Origin: Azospirillum sp. SYSU D00513
GTDB taxonomy: Bacteria > Pseudomonadota > Alphaproteobacteria > Azospirillales > Azospirillaceae
Direction of reading: 5' to 3'
NCBI RefSeq assembly: GCF_017356015.1
Contig: NZ_JAFIQV010000024.1
Location: forward strand, 45,702 to 109,701
DNA length: 64,000 nucleotides
This document shows positions 43,988-53,132 of this stretch, piece by piece. A model generated the notes under the pieces. That model was not told where the DNA came from, did not search any database, and saw nothing but the letters and a program-made list of their open reading frames with translations. The position numbers were made by a program, and so were the translations under genes. Position 1 is the first letter of the stretch. Each line of letters starts with the position of its first letter.

Positions 43988-44662
43988 ATGAGCCCAAAGC
44001 TGCAGAGACCGGCCTCGCTGACCCAGCAGGCGGTGGACATCATCCGCACGCGCATCATCCGCGGCGACTTCCAGCTCGGCGAGGCCCTGTCGGAAAGCAC
44101 GCTCGCCGGCGAGATGGGGGTCAGCAAGACGCCCGTGCGCGAGGCGCTCCTTCAGCTCAAGATGGAGGGGCTGGTGGACATCCAGCCGCAGCGCGGCAGC
44201 TTCGTCTTCCAGATGACGCCGGAGGAGATCGCGGAGATCAGCGAGTACCGCGAGATCCTGGAGACCAACGCCATCGGCCTCGCCATCGCGCGCCACGCCG
44301 ACGCGCTGGCCGGGGACATGGCCGCGGTGATCGGGGCCATGGCGCGGGCGAACGAGGCCGGCGACGGGGCCGGCTACCGCATCCAGGACGCCCAGTTCCA
44401 TCAGCTCATCTTCGACCATTGCGGCAACAGCTACCTCGCCAACGCCTTCGCCGGCATGTCCTTCCGCGTCCAGGCGCTGCGGTCGCGCCTGTCGGCGAAC
44501 CAGGCGCTGAACGAGTCCTCGCTCGCCGAGCACCGGGAGATCCTGGCGCTCGTCGCCGCGAAGGACGGCCCCGGCGCCCGCGCCCGCCTGTCGCGCCACA
44601 TCCGCGACACCACGCACAATTACATGGCGCTGCTGTCCGAGCCGGAGGCCCAGCACGCCTGA
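43988..44662 (+). CDS. GntR-family regulator with FCD ligand domain
   Basis: A 224-residue protein. The winged helix covers residues 12-75 (IIRTRIIRGDFQLGEALSES, then MGVSKTPVREALLQLKMEGL). A FadR C-terminal domain follows, with metal-site residues in YREILETNAIGLA, QDAQFHQLIF and SLAEHREIL. FCD regulators usually bind sugar acids through a metal. It is divergent from the TRAP operon and probably controls it through the palindrome between them. The start MSPKL at 43988 was chosen over an out-of-frame ATG at 43981. Confidence 0.9.
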   Translation: MSPKLQRPASLTQQAVDIIRTRIIRGDFQLGEALSESTLAGEMGVSKTPVREALLQLKMEGLVDIQPQRGSFVFQMTPEEIAEISEYREILETNAIGLAIARHADALAGDMAAVIGAMARANEAGDGAGYRIQDAQFHQLIFDHCGNSYLANAFAGMSFRVQALRSRLSANQALNESSLAEHREILALVAAKDGPGARARLSRHIRDTTHNYMALLSEPEAQHA

Positions 44663-44693
44663 CGGGCGGGAGCCCCGTTCCGGTCCCCGCCCG
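44663..44693. terminator. Hairpin between convergent GntR and SDR genes
   Basis: An 8-bp stem (44663-44670 with 44686-44693) and 15-nt loop fill the 37-bp gap between two converging stop codons. There is no T-tract. Confidence 0.4.
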
Positions 44694-44699
44694 CCCCGG

Positions 44700-45446
44700 T
44701 CACATGGTCCAGCCGCCGTCGATGACGTGGATCTGGCCGGTGGTGTAGGTCGCGGTCGCCAGATGCAGCGCCAGCTCGGCGATCTCCCCCGGCTGGCCGA
44801 TGCGGCCGATCGGCTGGCGGGCGATGAAGGCGGCGCGCGCCGCCTCGTAGTCGCCCTGCGCGGCCAGACGCTCCTGGAGCGAGGGGGATTCGACCGTGCC
44901 GGGGCAGATCGCGTTGCAGCGGATGCCCTTCGCCACGAAGTCGGTCGCGACCGACTTGGTCAGCCCGACCACGGCCGCCTTGGTCGCCTGGTAGGCGAAG
45001 CGGTTGGGTACGCCCTTCACGCTGGAGGCGACCGAGGACATGTTGATGATGGCGCCGTCGCCGCGCTCCAGCATGCCGGGCAGCACCGCCTTGATCGTGC
45101 GCACCATCGCCTTGACGTTGAGGTCGAAGGCGAAGTCCAGCTCCTCGTCCTTGACGTCGAGGATGGTCCCGCCATGGACGACGCCCGCGCAGTTGAACAG
45201 CACGTCCACGCGCCCGATCCCGCCGAACACGGTCCGCACGGCCTCGCCGTCGAGCACGTTCAGAAGCCGCGTCTCGATCCCGGCACCCGCCAGCTCGCCC
45301 TGCGTCAGCTCGGCCAGCTTCGCCTCGTTGATGTCGGTGGCGACGACGCGCGCGCCCTCGCGCGCGAACAACTCCGCCGTGGCCCGGCCGATGCCCTGCG
45401 CCGCGGCCGTGATCACCGCAACCTTGCCGGCCAGTCTTCCCGTCAT
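44700..45446 (-). CDS. SDR oxidoreductase, 2-keto-3-deoxy-L-fuconate dehydrogenase-like
   Basis: A 248-residue classical SDR. It has the cofactor motif ITAAAQGIGRAT (residues 12-23), NCAG, the catalytic Ser in INMSSVAS and the YQATK active site. The block FVAKGIRCNAICPGTVESPS is characteristic of the 2-keto-3-deoxy-L-fuconate dehydrogenase/BDH2 group. In the non-phosphorylative L-fucose route it oxidises 2-keto-3-deoxy-L-fuconate with NAD. It is the last gene of the long leftward operon, 56 bp after the FucU-type mutarotase. The following diketo acid hydrolase is not in the window. Confidence 0.8.
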   Translation of the reverse strand: MTGRLAGKVAVITAAAQGIGRATAELFAREGARVVATDINEAKLAELTQGELAGAGIETRLLNVLDGEAVRTVFGGIGRVDVLFNCAGVVHGGTILDVKDEELDFAFDLNVKAMVRTIKAVLPGMLERGDGAIINMSSVASSVKGVPNRFAYQATKAAVVGLTKSVATDFVAKGIRCNAICPGTVESPSLQERLAAQGDYEAARAAFIARQPIGRIGQPGEIAELALHLATATYTTGQIHVIDGGWTM

Positions 45447-45502
45447 GTCTCGTCTCCGTCCTTTTTCTTGATGCGCTTTGATGCGTTGGCGCGTCCGGCC
45501 TT

Positions 45503-45934
45503 TCAGGCCTCGACGACGCCCTTCTTCAGGATGAGGTTGCCGTACAGGCGCCGCTCGCCCGTCGCGACGATGGCGAAGGCCTTGCGCGCCCGCTCATAGA
45601 AGGCGAAGCGCTCGATCCCGGCAAGCCCGAAGCGCCCGTCCGACGACCGGCGCACCATCGCCTCGAACTCCAGGCAGACCGGCGCCAGCTCGTCCGGCGC
45701 GTGCACCTGGCGCATGCAGAAGGCCGCCTCCGGCTCGAACTGGTCGAGCGGCAGGACGCTCAGGACGGCCCCGGCGGCGTCGGTCGCGCTGACGCCGTCC
45801 AGCCGGACCAGCGGGCGGCCCATGGCCTCCGCCGGGAAGTTGGCGTCGGCGATGACGATCTCGTCGCCATGCCCCATGGCGCGCAGGATGCGCAGCAGCT
45901 CCGGCCCGAGCAGCGGATCGATACCCTTCAGCAT
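45503..45934 (-). CDS. fucU: FucU/RbsD-family sugar mutarotase
   Basis: A 143-residue protein of the RbsD/FucU family with the catalytic His/Asp block MGHGDEIVIADANFPAEAMG (residues 20-39), the family's most conserved motif. It speeds alpha/beta anomer exchange of L-fucose (or ribose), supplying the anomer needed by the dehydrogenase. It lies 14 bp after the aldo/keto reductase gene, consistent with serving that enzyme. The FucU rather than RbsD call rests on context. Confidence 0.82.
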   Translation of the reverse strand: MLKGIDPLLGPELLRILRAMGHGDEIVIADANFPAEAMGRPLVRLDGVSATDAAGAVLSVLPLDQFEPEAAFCMRQVHAPDELAPVCLEFEAMVRRSSDGRFGLAGIERFAFYERARKAFAIVATGERRLYGNLILKKGVVEA

Positions 45935-45948
45935 GCCTCTCTCCTTGC

Positions 45949-46965
45949 TTAAGCCGTCACCGGAACATCGAGCAGACCCGATTCCATGAGGTCGGCCCAG
46001 AGTGCCGCGGGCACCTCGGCCCGCAGCCCGGCGGTGTTGCGGTGGAGCAGCTCCGGATCCGCGACGCCGATCAGCAGGGAGGCGACGGCGGGGTGCGACA
46101 GCGGGAAATGCAGCGCCGCCGTCGGCAGCGGCACGCCGTGGCGGGCGCAGACCTCCTGGAGCCGGCGGGCGCGCTCCATGACGGCGGGCGGCGCCTCCTC
46201 GTAGTTGAAGCGGGCGCCCGGCACCGGGCCGGTGGCGAGGATGCCGGAATTGAACACCCCGCCGGCGAGGATCGACACGCCGCGCCGGGTGCAGGTCTCC
46301 AGCAGCGGGAGTGCCCCCTTGTGATCGAGCAGGGAGAAGCGCCCGGCGAGCAGGATGCAGTCCAGGTCGGCGTCGCGCAGCACCGCCTCGCAGACCTCCG
46401 TCTCGTTGACGCCGAGCCCGTAGGCGCGGATGGCGCCGGACGCCTTCAGTTCGGCCAGCGCGCGCAGGCCGCCGGACATGAAGGTCCGGAAATGCGCCTC
46501 GTGCGCGTCGCCGTGCGTCATGCGGCCGATGTCGTGGCCCAGCAGTATGTCGATGCGGTCGAGCCCCAGCCGCTGGAGGCTGTCCTCGAAGGAGCGCATC
46601 ACGGCGTCGTAGCCGTAATCATACTCCGGCACGAAGGGCAGCGGGTCGGCGAAGCCGCAGTCGGGCATCGGACGGCCGCGCAGGGGCGTCAGCAGGCGCC
46701 CGACCTTGCTGCACAGGACGTAGCCGTCCCGGTCCTGGCCGCGCAGGAAGTCGCCGATGCGCCGCTCGCTGCGGCCATGGCCGTAATAGGGGGCCGTGTC
46801 GAACAGGCGGATGCCCGCGTCCCAGGCCGCCTGGAGCGTGGCGCGGGCCGCCTCGTCGGAGACCGGCTGGAACAGGTTGCCGAGCGGCGCGCTGCCGAGC
46901 GAGACGCTGGTGACCGCGAGCCCGGTGCGCCCGACCGTGCGGCGGGCCGTGATGTCGACCGTCAT
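45949..46965 (-). CDS. Aldo/keto reductase, D-threo-aldose 1-dehydrogenase type (L-fucose/L-galactose dehydrogenase)
   Basis: A 338-residue aldo/keto reductase with the tetrad Asp and Tyr in LFDTAPYYGHGRSE (residues 54-67), Lys in CSKVGRLL and His in LLGHDIGRM. The sequence around TSVSLGSAPLGNLFQPVSD is typical of D-threo-aldose 1-dehydrogenase and L-galactose dehydrogenase, which oxidise L-fucose or L-galactose to the lactone with NAD(P). The ATG at 46965 has GGGAGAAG 8 bp upstream. It lies in the operon between an ABC binding protein and FucU. Confidence 0.85.
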   Translation of the reverse strand: MTVDITARRTVGRTGLAVTSVSLGSAPLGNLFQPVSDEAARATLQAAWDAGIRLFDTAPYYGHGRSERRIGDFLRGQDRDGYVLCSKVGRLLTPLRGRPMPDCGFADPLPFVPEYDYGYDAVMRSFEDSLQRLGLDRIDILLGHDIGRMTHGDAHEAHFRTFMSGGLRALAELKASGAIRAYGLGVNETEVCEAVLRDADLDCILLAGRFSLLDHKGALPLLETCTRRGVSILAGGVFNSGILATGPVPGARFNYEEAPPAVMERARRLQEVCARHGVPLPTAALHFPLSHPAVASLLIGVADPELLHRNTAGLRAEVPAALWADLMESGLLDVPVTA

Positions 46966-46986
46966 GAGGGTGTCTTCTCCCAAACG

Positions 46987-47051
46987 GGCGCGGGAGTGGG
47001 CTCCCGCGCCTGGGTATGTTCCAAACGGGCGCGGGGGCTCCCCCGCGCCCG
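46987..47051 (-). repeat. Two tandem GC hairpins after the ABC binding-protein gene
   Basis: The first stem is 46987-46996 with 47001-47010 (4-nt loop). The second is 47026-47037 with 47040-47051 (very short loop). Both units begin with the same CCAAACGGGCGCGGG-like sequence, so one arose by duplication. They lie between the binding-protein stop and the aldo/keto reductase start within an operon. They are likely to stabilise the upstream mRNA or reduce read-through. Confidence 0.65.
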
Positions 47052-47060
47052 GGCATGGCC

Positions 47061-48002
47061 TCAGTAGAGGACGTTCTTCGCCTCGGCGCTGTCGATGTTG
47101 CCCTTGGTCACCAGCACGGCGCCGGTGTCGATGGTCTTCTGGACCTTCTCGCCCTTGATGACCTTGGCGACCGTCTCGATGCCCGCGTTGCCCATCTGGT
47201 AGGAGCTCTGCACGATGATGCCGCCCAGCGTGCCGTCCTTGACGAAGCCCTGGAGGTCGGCGTTGCCGTCGAAGCCGACGGCGGCGACCTTGCCCGACTT
47301 GCCGGCCTGGGCGATGGCGCGGCCCATGCCGATGGCGGTCGGCTCGTTGGCGCCGAAGATGCCCGTCAGGTCGGGGTTGGCGGCCAGTATGTCGGTGGTC
47401 TGGTTCAGCGCGGTCGCCATCTGCGACTGCGAGTAATAGGTGCCGACGACCTCGACCTTGCTGTTCTCGGCGAGGTACTTCTTGAAGCCGCCGACCCGCC
47501 CGATCTCCGAGCCGACGCCCGCGACGTAGGACATGATGGCGACCTTGCCGGTCTTGCCCATCGTGTCCACAAGATGCTTGGCGGCCATGGCGCCGGCCGC
47601 CGCGTTGTCGGTGGCGAGGAAGGACTGGTAATACTTGGCGCCGGACTCCGAAACCATGGAGTCGATCAGCACGACCGGGATGCGGCTCTCCCAGGCGCGC
47701 TTCATCACGGGGATCAGCGCATCGGGGTCGGACGGGGCGAGCACGATGCCGGCGACCTTCCGGTTCACCGCGTTCTCGACCATGTTGACCTGCTCGGCGA
47801 CCGAGGATTCGGCGGCCGGGCCCTGGAAGGTCATGGTGTAGCCGGACTGCTTCTTGATGGCGTCCTCCGCGCCGGTGCGGACGTTCTGCCAGAAGTTCGA
47901 GTTGACCGACTTGACGATCACGGCGATCTCCGCCGCCATCGCCTGCGGCGCCGCCGCCATCAGGGCCGAGGCGGCGATCAATCCCAGGACATGCTTCTTC
48001 AT
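47061..48002 (-). CDS. Ribose-type sugar ABC transporter substrate-binding protein (second system)
   Basis: A 313-residue periplasmic protein with a signal peptide (MKKHVLGLIAASALMAAAPQ, cleaved after AMA) and the Peripla_BP_4 fold: IAVIVKSVNSNFWQNVRTGA at the start, GIVLAPSDPDALIPVMKRAW, and IFGANEPTAIGMGRAIAQAG. It belongs to the ATPase-permease-SBP operon for the presumed L-fucose/L-galactose-type substrate. Tandem hairpins directly after it probably favour its higher expression. Confidence 0.9.
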   Translation of the reverse strand: MKKHVLGLIAASALMAAAPQAMAAEIAVIVKSVNSNFWQNVRTGAEDAIKKQSGYTMTFQGPAAESSVAEQVNMVENAVNRKVAGIVLAPSDPDALIPVMKRAWESRIPVVLIDSMVSESGAKYYQSFLATDNAAAGAMAAKHLVDTMGKTGKVAIMSYVAGVGSEIGRVGGFKKYLAENSKVEVVGTYYSQSQMATALNQTTDILAANPDLTGIFGANEPTAIGMGRAIAQAGKSGKVAAVGFDGNADLQGFVKDGTLGGIIVQSSYQMGNAGIETVAKVIKGEKVQKTIDTGAVLVTKGNIDSAEAKNVLY

Positions 48003-48041
48003 GATGTTTCCTCCCTTTCGCGTTTCTTCGGATTCTTGATG

Positions 48042-49028
48042 TCAGCGCTGGCGGTTGCGCATCTGGTCGATCCAGACCGCGCCGATGATGACCAGCCCGA
48101 TGATGATCTGCTGAACGAAGCTCGACACGCCGTTCATGTTCAGCCCGTTGCGCAGGATGCCGATCACGAAGGCACCGATGGCCGTGCCGGTGATCGAGCC
48201 CACCCCGCCGAGCAGCGACGAGCCGCCGATGACCGCGCTGGCGATGGCGTCCAGCTCGTACATGACGCCCTCGTTCGGCTGGGCGGTGACAAGCCGCGAC
48301 ATCAGCACGCAGCCGGTCAGCCCGGCCAGGAAGCCCGACAGGGTGTAGGCGCCGACCTTCACCCGCGTGACGTCCACGCCGGACAGCCGCGCCGCCTCCT
48401 CGTTTGAGCCCACCGCGTAGATGTGCCGGCCGAAGCCCATGCGCGACAGCAGGATCGCCACCGCGATGCCGACCAGCGCCATGATGACGACGGGGTAGGG
48501 GATGCCCGGGAAGATCACGTCGGGGAAGCCGCCGTCGGTCTCCTGCACGATGCGGAAGAGGGCGCCGTTGCCCAGCTCCCCGAAATCCTCGCCGAGGCCC
48601 GAGACCGGCCGCGCGCCGGTGAGCTGCAGAGCGACGCCGCGCGCCACCAGCATCATGCCGAGCGTCGCGATGAAGGGCGGCAGCTTCATCCGCGTGATGA
48701 CGACGCCGTTGATCCAGCCGCAGACCCCGCCGACGAGCATGCCCGCGAGCATCGACAGCCAGACCGGCAGCCCGGCCTGGACCAGCAGCCCGGCCGCCGT
48801 GCCGGCGAGCGCCAGCACCGAGCCGACGCTGAGGTCGATGCCGCCGGTGATGATGACGCAGGTCAGCCCGAAGCCGAGCAGCGCGATGGAGGTCGTCTGG
48901 AGCGCCACGGTCATCGAGTTGCCGACCGTCAGGAAGGACTCGCTGGTGATGGCGAAGACGGCCGACAGCACGATCAGCGTGGCGAGTGCCGCGAATTTCT
49001 GGAGAAGGTCTTTTTGCGTTTCGGTCAT
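48042..49028 (-). CDS. Ribose-type sugar ABC transporter permease (second system)
   Basis: A 328-residue RbsC-like permease with the hallmark VIITGGIDLSVGSVLALAGT (residues 58-77) and YAVGSNEEAARLSGVDVTRV. Its start overlaps the ATPase stop by ATGA. The extended frame upstream of 49028 lies inside the ATPase gene and was discarded. Only one permease is encoded, as in the rbs system, where it works as a homodimer. Confidence 0.9.
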   Translation of the reverse strand: MTETQKDLLQKFAALATLIVLSAVFAITSESFLTVGNSMTVALQTTSIALLGFGLTCVIITGGIDLSVGSVLALAGTAAGLLVQAGLPVWLSMLAGMLVGGVCGWINGVVITRMKLPPFIATLGMMLVARGVALQLTGARPVSGLGEDFGELGNGALFRIVQETDGGFPDVIFPGIPYPVVIMALVGIAVAILLSRMGFGRHIYAVGSNEEAARLSGVDVTRVKVGAYTLSGFLAGLTGCVLMSRLVTAQPNEGVMYELDAIASAVIGGSSLLGGVGSITGTAIGAFVIGILRNGLNMNGVSSFVQQIIIGLVIIGAVWIDQMRNRQR

Positions 49029-50605
49029 AGCGTCACCGCCAAGGTCTGGGTGGGGCGCGAACCGGCGCCGGGCAGGCCGGAGGCGTATTCCATGATTTCT
49101 TCCTGGCTGGTCGCGCGCGTCTCCAGCAGGCCGGTCACCCGGCCCTCGCGGAACACCACGACCCGGTCCGTCACGCCGAGGATCTCCGGCAGCTCGGAGC
49201 TGATCAGCACGACCCCGATGCCCTCCGCGGCCAGCCGGTCCAGCAGCTCGTAGATCGCGAACTTGGCGCCGACGTCGATGCCGCGCGTCGGCTCGTCGAA
49301 GAACAGGACCTTCGACTTGCGGAACAGCCACTTGCCGATGACGATCTTCTGCTGGTTGCCGCCCGACAGGTTCTTGACCGTCTTGTGGATGGACGGCGTG
49401 CGGATGTTCAGGAGCCGGACATACTCCTCGGCCACCGCGCGCTCGCGGCCCGGCCTCAGGAAGCCGAAGCGGTCCGTTACCGCGGGGATGTCGGTGATGG
49501 TCAGGTTCTCCATCACCGACATGGTCACGGCGAGCCCGTCGTGCTTGCGGTCCTCGGACAGGTAGGCGATGCCCTGGGCGATGGCGTCGATGGGGGAGGA
49601 GACGCGGATCTCCCGCCCGTGCAGGGTGATGGTGCCGGCGCTCCGCGCGTCGGCGCCGAAGACGGCGCGCGCCACCTCCGTCCGCCCCGCCCCCATGAGG
49701 CCGGCGAAGCCCAGGATCTCGCCGCGCCGCAGCTCGAAGCCGACATCCTCGAACACGCCCCGGCGCGACAGCCCCTCGACCTTGAGGATCACCTCGGCCG
49801 TGGGGCGGGAGCTGCGCTGCGGGAAGACGCTGGACAGCGACCGGCCGACCATCGCGTTGACGATCTCGGCCACGCTGGTCTGCTGGAAATCCTTGGTCCA
49901 GACATGGGCGCCGTCGCGCAGCACGGTGACGCGGTCCACGATGTGCTTCAGCTCGTCCAGCCGGTGCGACACGTAGACGATGCCGACGCCGTCGCGCTTC
50001 AGTTCACGGATGATTTGGAAGAGCTGGTCGGTCTCGCTCTCCGTCAGGGAGGAGGTCGGCTCGTCCATGATCAGCACTTCGGCGTTCAGCGACAGCGCCT
50101 TGGCGATCTCCACCATCTGCTGGCGCGCGACCGGCAGCGACTTCACGAGGCAGCCCGGCGCGATGTCCACGGCCAGCCGCTTCAGCAGCGCCGCCGCCTC
50201 GCGCGTCATGCGCTTGCGGTCCACGAAGGGGCCGCGCTTGGGCTCGCGCCCCAGGAAGATGTTCTCGGCCACCGTCAGGTGCGGCACGAGGTTCAGTTCC
50301 TGGTGGATGATGGCGATGCCCATGCGCGGCGCGTCCAGCACCGTGCGGAAGCGCTGCTCCTCGCCCTTGTAGAGGATGCGCCCCTCATCCGGCTGGTAGA
50401 CGCCGGTGAGGATCTTCATCAGCGTGGACTTGCCGGCGCCGTTCTCCCCGCACAGCGCGTGCACCTCGCCCGCACGCAGGTCGAAGCTGACCCGGTCCAG
50501 CGCCTTGACGCCGGGGAACTGCTTGCTCAGCCCCTCGGCGACGAGGACCGGGGCGGCTGGGCGGCGCGGGGCGCCGCGCGGCGCCGGGACGATGTCGGGC
50601 TCCAT
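49025..50605 (-). CDS. Ribose-type sugar ABC transporter ATPase (second system)
   Basis: A 526-residue double-ABC ATPase. Domain 1 has Walker A GENGAGKST (near residue 52), KSLPVARQQMVEIAKAL and LIMDEPTSSL. Domain 2 has the degenerate GLMGAGRTE, the signature [14 protein letters not shown] and FFDEPTRGIDVG. The start at 50605 follows GGGGAGGAAAAG. It lies 121 bp downstream of the zinc dehydrogenase gene in the same direction. Confidence 0.92.
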   Translation of the reverse strand: MEPDIVPAPRGAPRRPAAPVLVAEGLSKQFPGVKALDRVSFDLRAGEVHALCGENGAGKSTLMKILTGVYQPDEGRILYKGEEQRFRTVLDAPRMGIAIIHQELNLVPHLTVAENIFLGREPKRGPFVDRKRMTREAAALLKRLAVDIAPGCLVKSLPVARQQMVEIAKALSLNAEVLIMDEPTSSLTESETDQLFQIIRELKRDGVGIVYVSHRLDELKHIVDRVTVLRDGAHVWTKDFQQTSVAEIVNAMVGRSLSSVFPQRSSRPTAEVILKVEGLSRRGVFEDVGFELRRGEILGFAGLMGAGRTEVARAVFGADARSAGTITLHGREIRVSSPIDAIAQGIAYLSEDRKHDGLAVTMSVMENLTITDIPAVTDRFGFLRPGRERAVAEEYVRLLNIRTPSIHKTVKNLSGGNQQKIVIGKWLFRKSKVLFFDEPTRGIDVGAKFAIYELLDRLAAEGIGVVLISSELPEILGVTDRVVVFREGRVTGLLETRATSQEEIMEYASGLPGAGSRPTQTLAVTL

Positions 50606-50726
50606 GATCGCACTTTTCCTCCCCAGGATCTTCTTTTCTTCGTCGCGCCCCCGGGCTTCTGTGGCCCGGTCTTCGGCGCTTCTCAAAGGCGTGCTTTATT
50701 CAGGCGTGCTCTGAAGGCTTTTCCGG

Positions 50727-51737
50727 TCAGACCTCGATCATGGCCTTGATCACGCCGCTCTCCGGCTTGATCCAGTCGGCGAAGCGGCCGGGGACCTCGG
50801 CCAGCGGGCTGCGGTGGGTGATCAGCAGGTCGGCCGGCACGCGGCCCTCGCGCATCGCCGCCAGCACCGCCTCGAAATCCTCGGCCAGCGCGTTGCGGCT
50901 GCCGATCAGACGCATCTCGCGCTTGTGGAACTCCGGGTCGGAGAAGGAGATGCGGTCCTTCACCACGCTCACCAGAACGTAGCTGCCGCCATGGGCGACG
51001 TAATCGAAGCCGCGCTCGATCGAGCCGGTGTTGCCGGTCGCGTCGATCACCACGTCGAAGAAGTCGCCGTCCGTGAGTGCGGAGAGTTCGTCCCTGGCCG
51101 TGTCCCCGGCCACCACCGTGGCGGCGACGCCGAGCGCGCGCCTGGCGAAGTCCAGCCGCCGCTGCTGCAGGTCGAGCGCCGTCACCTCGACGCCCTTCAG
51201 CCCGGCGAACAGGGTGGCGCCGATGCCGATGGGGCCGGCGCCGATCACCAGCACGCGGTCGCCCGAGCGGATCTTCGCCCGGCGGACCGCGTGGGCGCCG
51301 ATGGCCAGGAACTCGATCATCGCGGCCTGATCCAGCCCGACGCCTTCAGCCGAGAAGACGTTCCCCTCCGGCAGGGCCAGATACTCGCACAGCCCGCCGT
51401 CGCGGTGGACGCCGAGCACCCCGATCCGCATGCAGCAGTTCGGCTTGCCGCGCTTGCAGGCGTGGCAGGTGCCGCAGGCGATGTAGGGGTTGATGTAGAC
51501 CTCCTCGCCCGCGCGCAGCCGCCCGCTGGGGGAGTCCGCCGCGACCACGCCCGACAGCTCGTGGCCCATCACGCGCGGGTATTCCAGGAAGGGGTGCTTG
51601 CCCTGGAAGATGTGCATGTCGGTGCCGCAGACGCCGACGCGCCGGATGCGGACCAGCACCTCGCCGGGGCCGGCCTTGGGCTCCTCGCGGTCGATGACGG
51701 CGAGTTCGCCAGGCTTGTTGCAGATGACCGACTTCAT
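50727..51737 (-). CDS. Zinc-dependent alcohol dehydrogenase, L-galactonate/L-gulonate 5-dehydrogenase type
   Basis: A 336-residue MDR enzyme. The catalytic zinc site includes VGVCGTDMH (Cys38) and VMGHELSGVV (His/Glu). The structural zinc loop CGTCHACKRGKPNCC has four Cys, and the Rossmann motif is VIGAGPIGIGATL. The pattern IRVGVLGVHRDGG-type loop and overall sequence resemble YjjN/RspB proteins; YjjN oxidises L-galactonate at C5 to D-tagaturonate. The UxaB-like gene immediately upstream (52 bp) and UxaA nearby support that step. L-gulonate or L-idonate remain alternatives. Confidence 0.78.
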   Translation of the reverse strand: MKSVICNKPGELAVIDREEPKAGPGEVLVRIRRVGVCGTDMHIFQGKHPFLEYPRVMGHELSGVVAADSPSGRLRAGEEVYINPYIACGTCHACKRGKPNCCMRIGVLGVHRDGGLCEYLALPEGNVFSAEGVGLDQAAMIEFLAIGAHAVRRAKIRSGDRVLVIGAGPIGIGATLFAGLKGVEVTALDLQQRRLDFARRALGVAATVVAGDTARDELSALTDGDFFDVVIDATGNTGSIERGFDYVAHGGSYVLVSVVKDRISFSDPEFHKREMRLIGSRNALAEDFEAVLAAMREGRVPADLLITHRSPLAEVPGRFADWIKPESGVIKAMIEV

Positions 51738-51789
51738 GATGGCGCTCCGGCCTTTCGGTTCATGCGGTTGGCGTGCGGCGGTTGGCGGA

Positions 51790-52920
51790 TCAGCCCTGCG
51801 CGCGGGCGCGGGCCAGCACGCCGTCGAGCAGCGGCATGGACGGGGCGGAACCGGCTCCGGCGACCCAGTCCTGGAAGGCGGCGATGCGTCGCTCCGCCTT
51901 GGCCGCGTGGTTCTGCGCGATGTCGGCGATCCGGTGGTCGAGGAAGGGGTTCAGGAAGCGCTGCATCGTCGTCGCGACGTAATCCGTGGCCGGCGCCTCC
52001 ATGCCGCGCAGGGCGAAGCCGGGAATGACCTCCGTGCGGTAGAGCTGGTCGATCCGCCCGGCGACGGCCGGGTCGGCGAGGCATTCGCGCACGGTCTCGC
52101 CCGCCGGGCGCCCCTCGTTCTTCCAGAGGTCGGCCAGCACCGTGTGGCCAAGGTTCAGGATGTGCAGCTTCAGCCGCTCGAAGGGCTCCAGGTCGTCGGT
52201 CATGACGACCGACGGGTGGAGGCAGGGGGCCTCCAGGCCGGGCTGGTTGCGGATCGCCCAGAGCGCATAGGGCTCGGCGACGGCGCCGACCGGCTCGATC
52301 GGTTCGGACACGATGCGGTCCACCAGCGTGTCGGCCCAGATCACCCGGTCCTTCAGCCAGGCGGCGAACTCCGCCGGCGCCCCGGCGTCGGCGGCGAGGC
52401 CCAGCACCGTGTCGCGCAGCACCCGGCCGTTGCCGGTGATCAGTTCGCAGGGCAGCACGGTGAGCGGCTTCGCCCCCCGGCGCCAGCGCTGGAAGAGCAG
52501 GGCGGCGAGCTTGCCGGGGAAGGAGGCGGGGGCCGAGGCGGCCTCCAGCAGGGCGGGGGTGCGGTCCTCCCCGGCCACGGCGTAGCCGGTGTCGCCCATG
52601 TTGGAGACGACGGTGGCGGCCTCGGTCACGAACAGCTCGACCAGCTCCGGCCAGTGGGCGGCGGCGGACAGGCCGCGGTCCACGCTGCGCACGGTGACGG
52701 TGCGCTCGACCGGCTTGCCATCCTCCATGCCGCGGACGATCACCGGGTAGCCTTCCGGACGGCCGAAGGCGGCCACGCGGCCGGCGCGGTCGGACGAGCC
52801 CGAGGCCTGGACCACCGCGATGGGGCCGACCGGCTGGCTGGCCTCGCGCGCCTCGTGGATGAAGAGATCGACGTGGGCCTGGAGGAATCGGCTGGTGCCG
52901 AACTGGATGATCCGGCTCAT
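51790..52920 (-). CDS. Mannitol-dehydrogenase-family oxidoreductase, tagaturonate reductase (UxaB)-like
   Basis: A 376-residue enzyme of the mannitol dehydrogenase family. The N-terminal cofactor motif is QFGTSRFLQAHVDLF (residues 6-20) and the catalytic triad pattern is KLHILNLGH (Lys, Asn five residues on, His eight on). It would reduce D-tagaturonate to D-altronate (or fructuronate to mannonate) with NADH. It is shorter than E. coli UxaB (about 480), lacking part of the N-terminal domain. It is the first gene of the leftward catabolic operon, divergent from the double-winged-helix regulator. Confidence 0.78.
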   Translation of the reverse strand: MSRIIQFGTSRFLQAHVDLFIHEAREASQPVGPIAVVQASGSSDRAGRVAAFGRPEGYPVIVRGMEDGKPVERTVTVRSVDRGLSAAAHWPELVELFVTEAATVVSNMGDTGYAVAGEDRTPALLEAASAPASFPGKLAALLFQRWRRGAKPLTVLPCELITGNGRVLRDTVLGLAADAGAPAEFAAWLKDRVIWADTLVDRIVSEPIEPVGAVAEPYALWAIRNQPGLEAPCLHPSVVMTDDLEPFERLKLHILNLGHTVLADLWKNEGRPAGETVRECLADPAVAGRIDQLYRTEVIPGFALRGMEAPATDYVATTMQRFLNPFLDHRIADIAQNHAAKAERRIAAFQDWVAGAGSAPSMPLLDGVLARARAQG

Positions 52921-53132
52921 GCCCGGCGCTCCGGCCCCAGGTTCCGCGTGATGTCCGTCATTCGGCGCTCCCAAAAAACAGGTCTGTTTGTTATGTTCAA
53001 AAAACGCAGGCTTCCATTCCAAGTCAAATTGTTTTTTAACGGAACAATCCGTAGACCAGAAACAGCCACGGCCCAAGCCGCCGCCGCCGCCCAACTCCCG
53101 TCAGACCCTCTCCAGACCCGGCGAGTCCGACC
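52921..53132. promoter_or_regulatory. Divergent promoter region with repeated A-tract motifs
   Basis: Between the uxaB-like and regulator starts lie three related A-tract sites: CCAAAAAACAGG (52971-52982), TTCAAAAAACGCAGG (52996-53010) and, on the minus strand, CCGTTAAAAAACAA (53042-53029). The stretch 52970-53050 is much more AT-rich than its surroundings. These are candidate operators for the adjacent regulator. Confidence 0.45.

Noticed and set aside
46984..47060. CRISPR-like direct repeat around 46981-47051
   Set aside because: Only two units, each self-complementary with no spacer structure; they are tandem hairpins.
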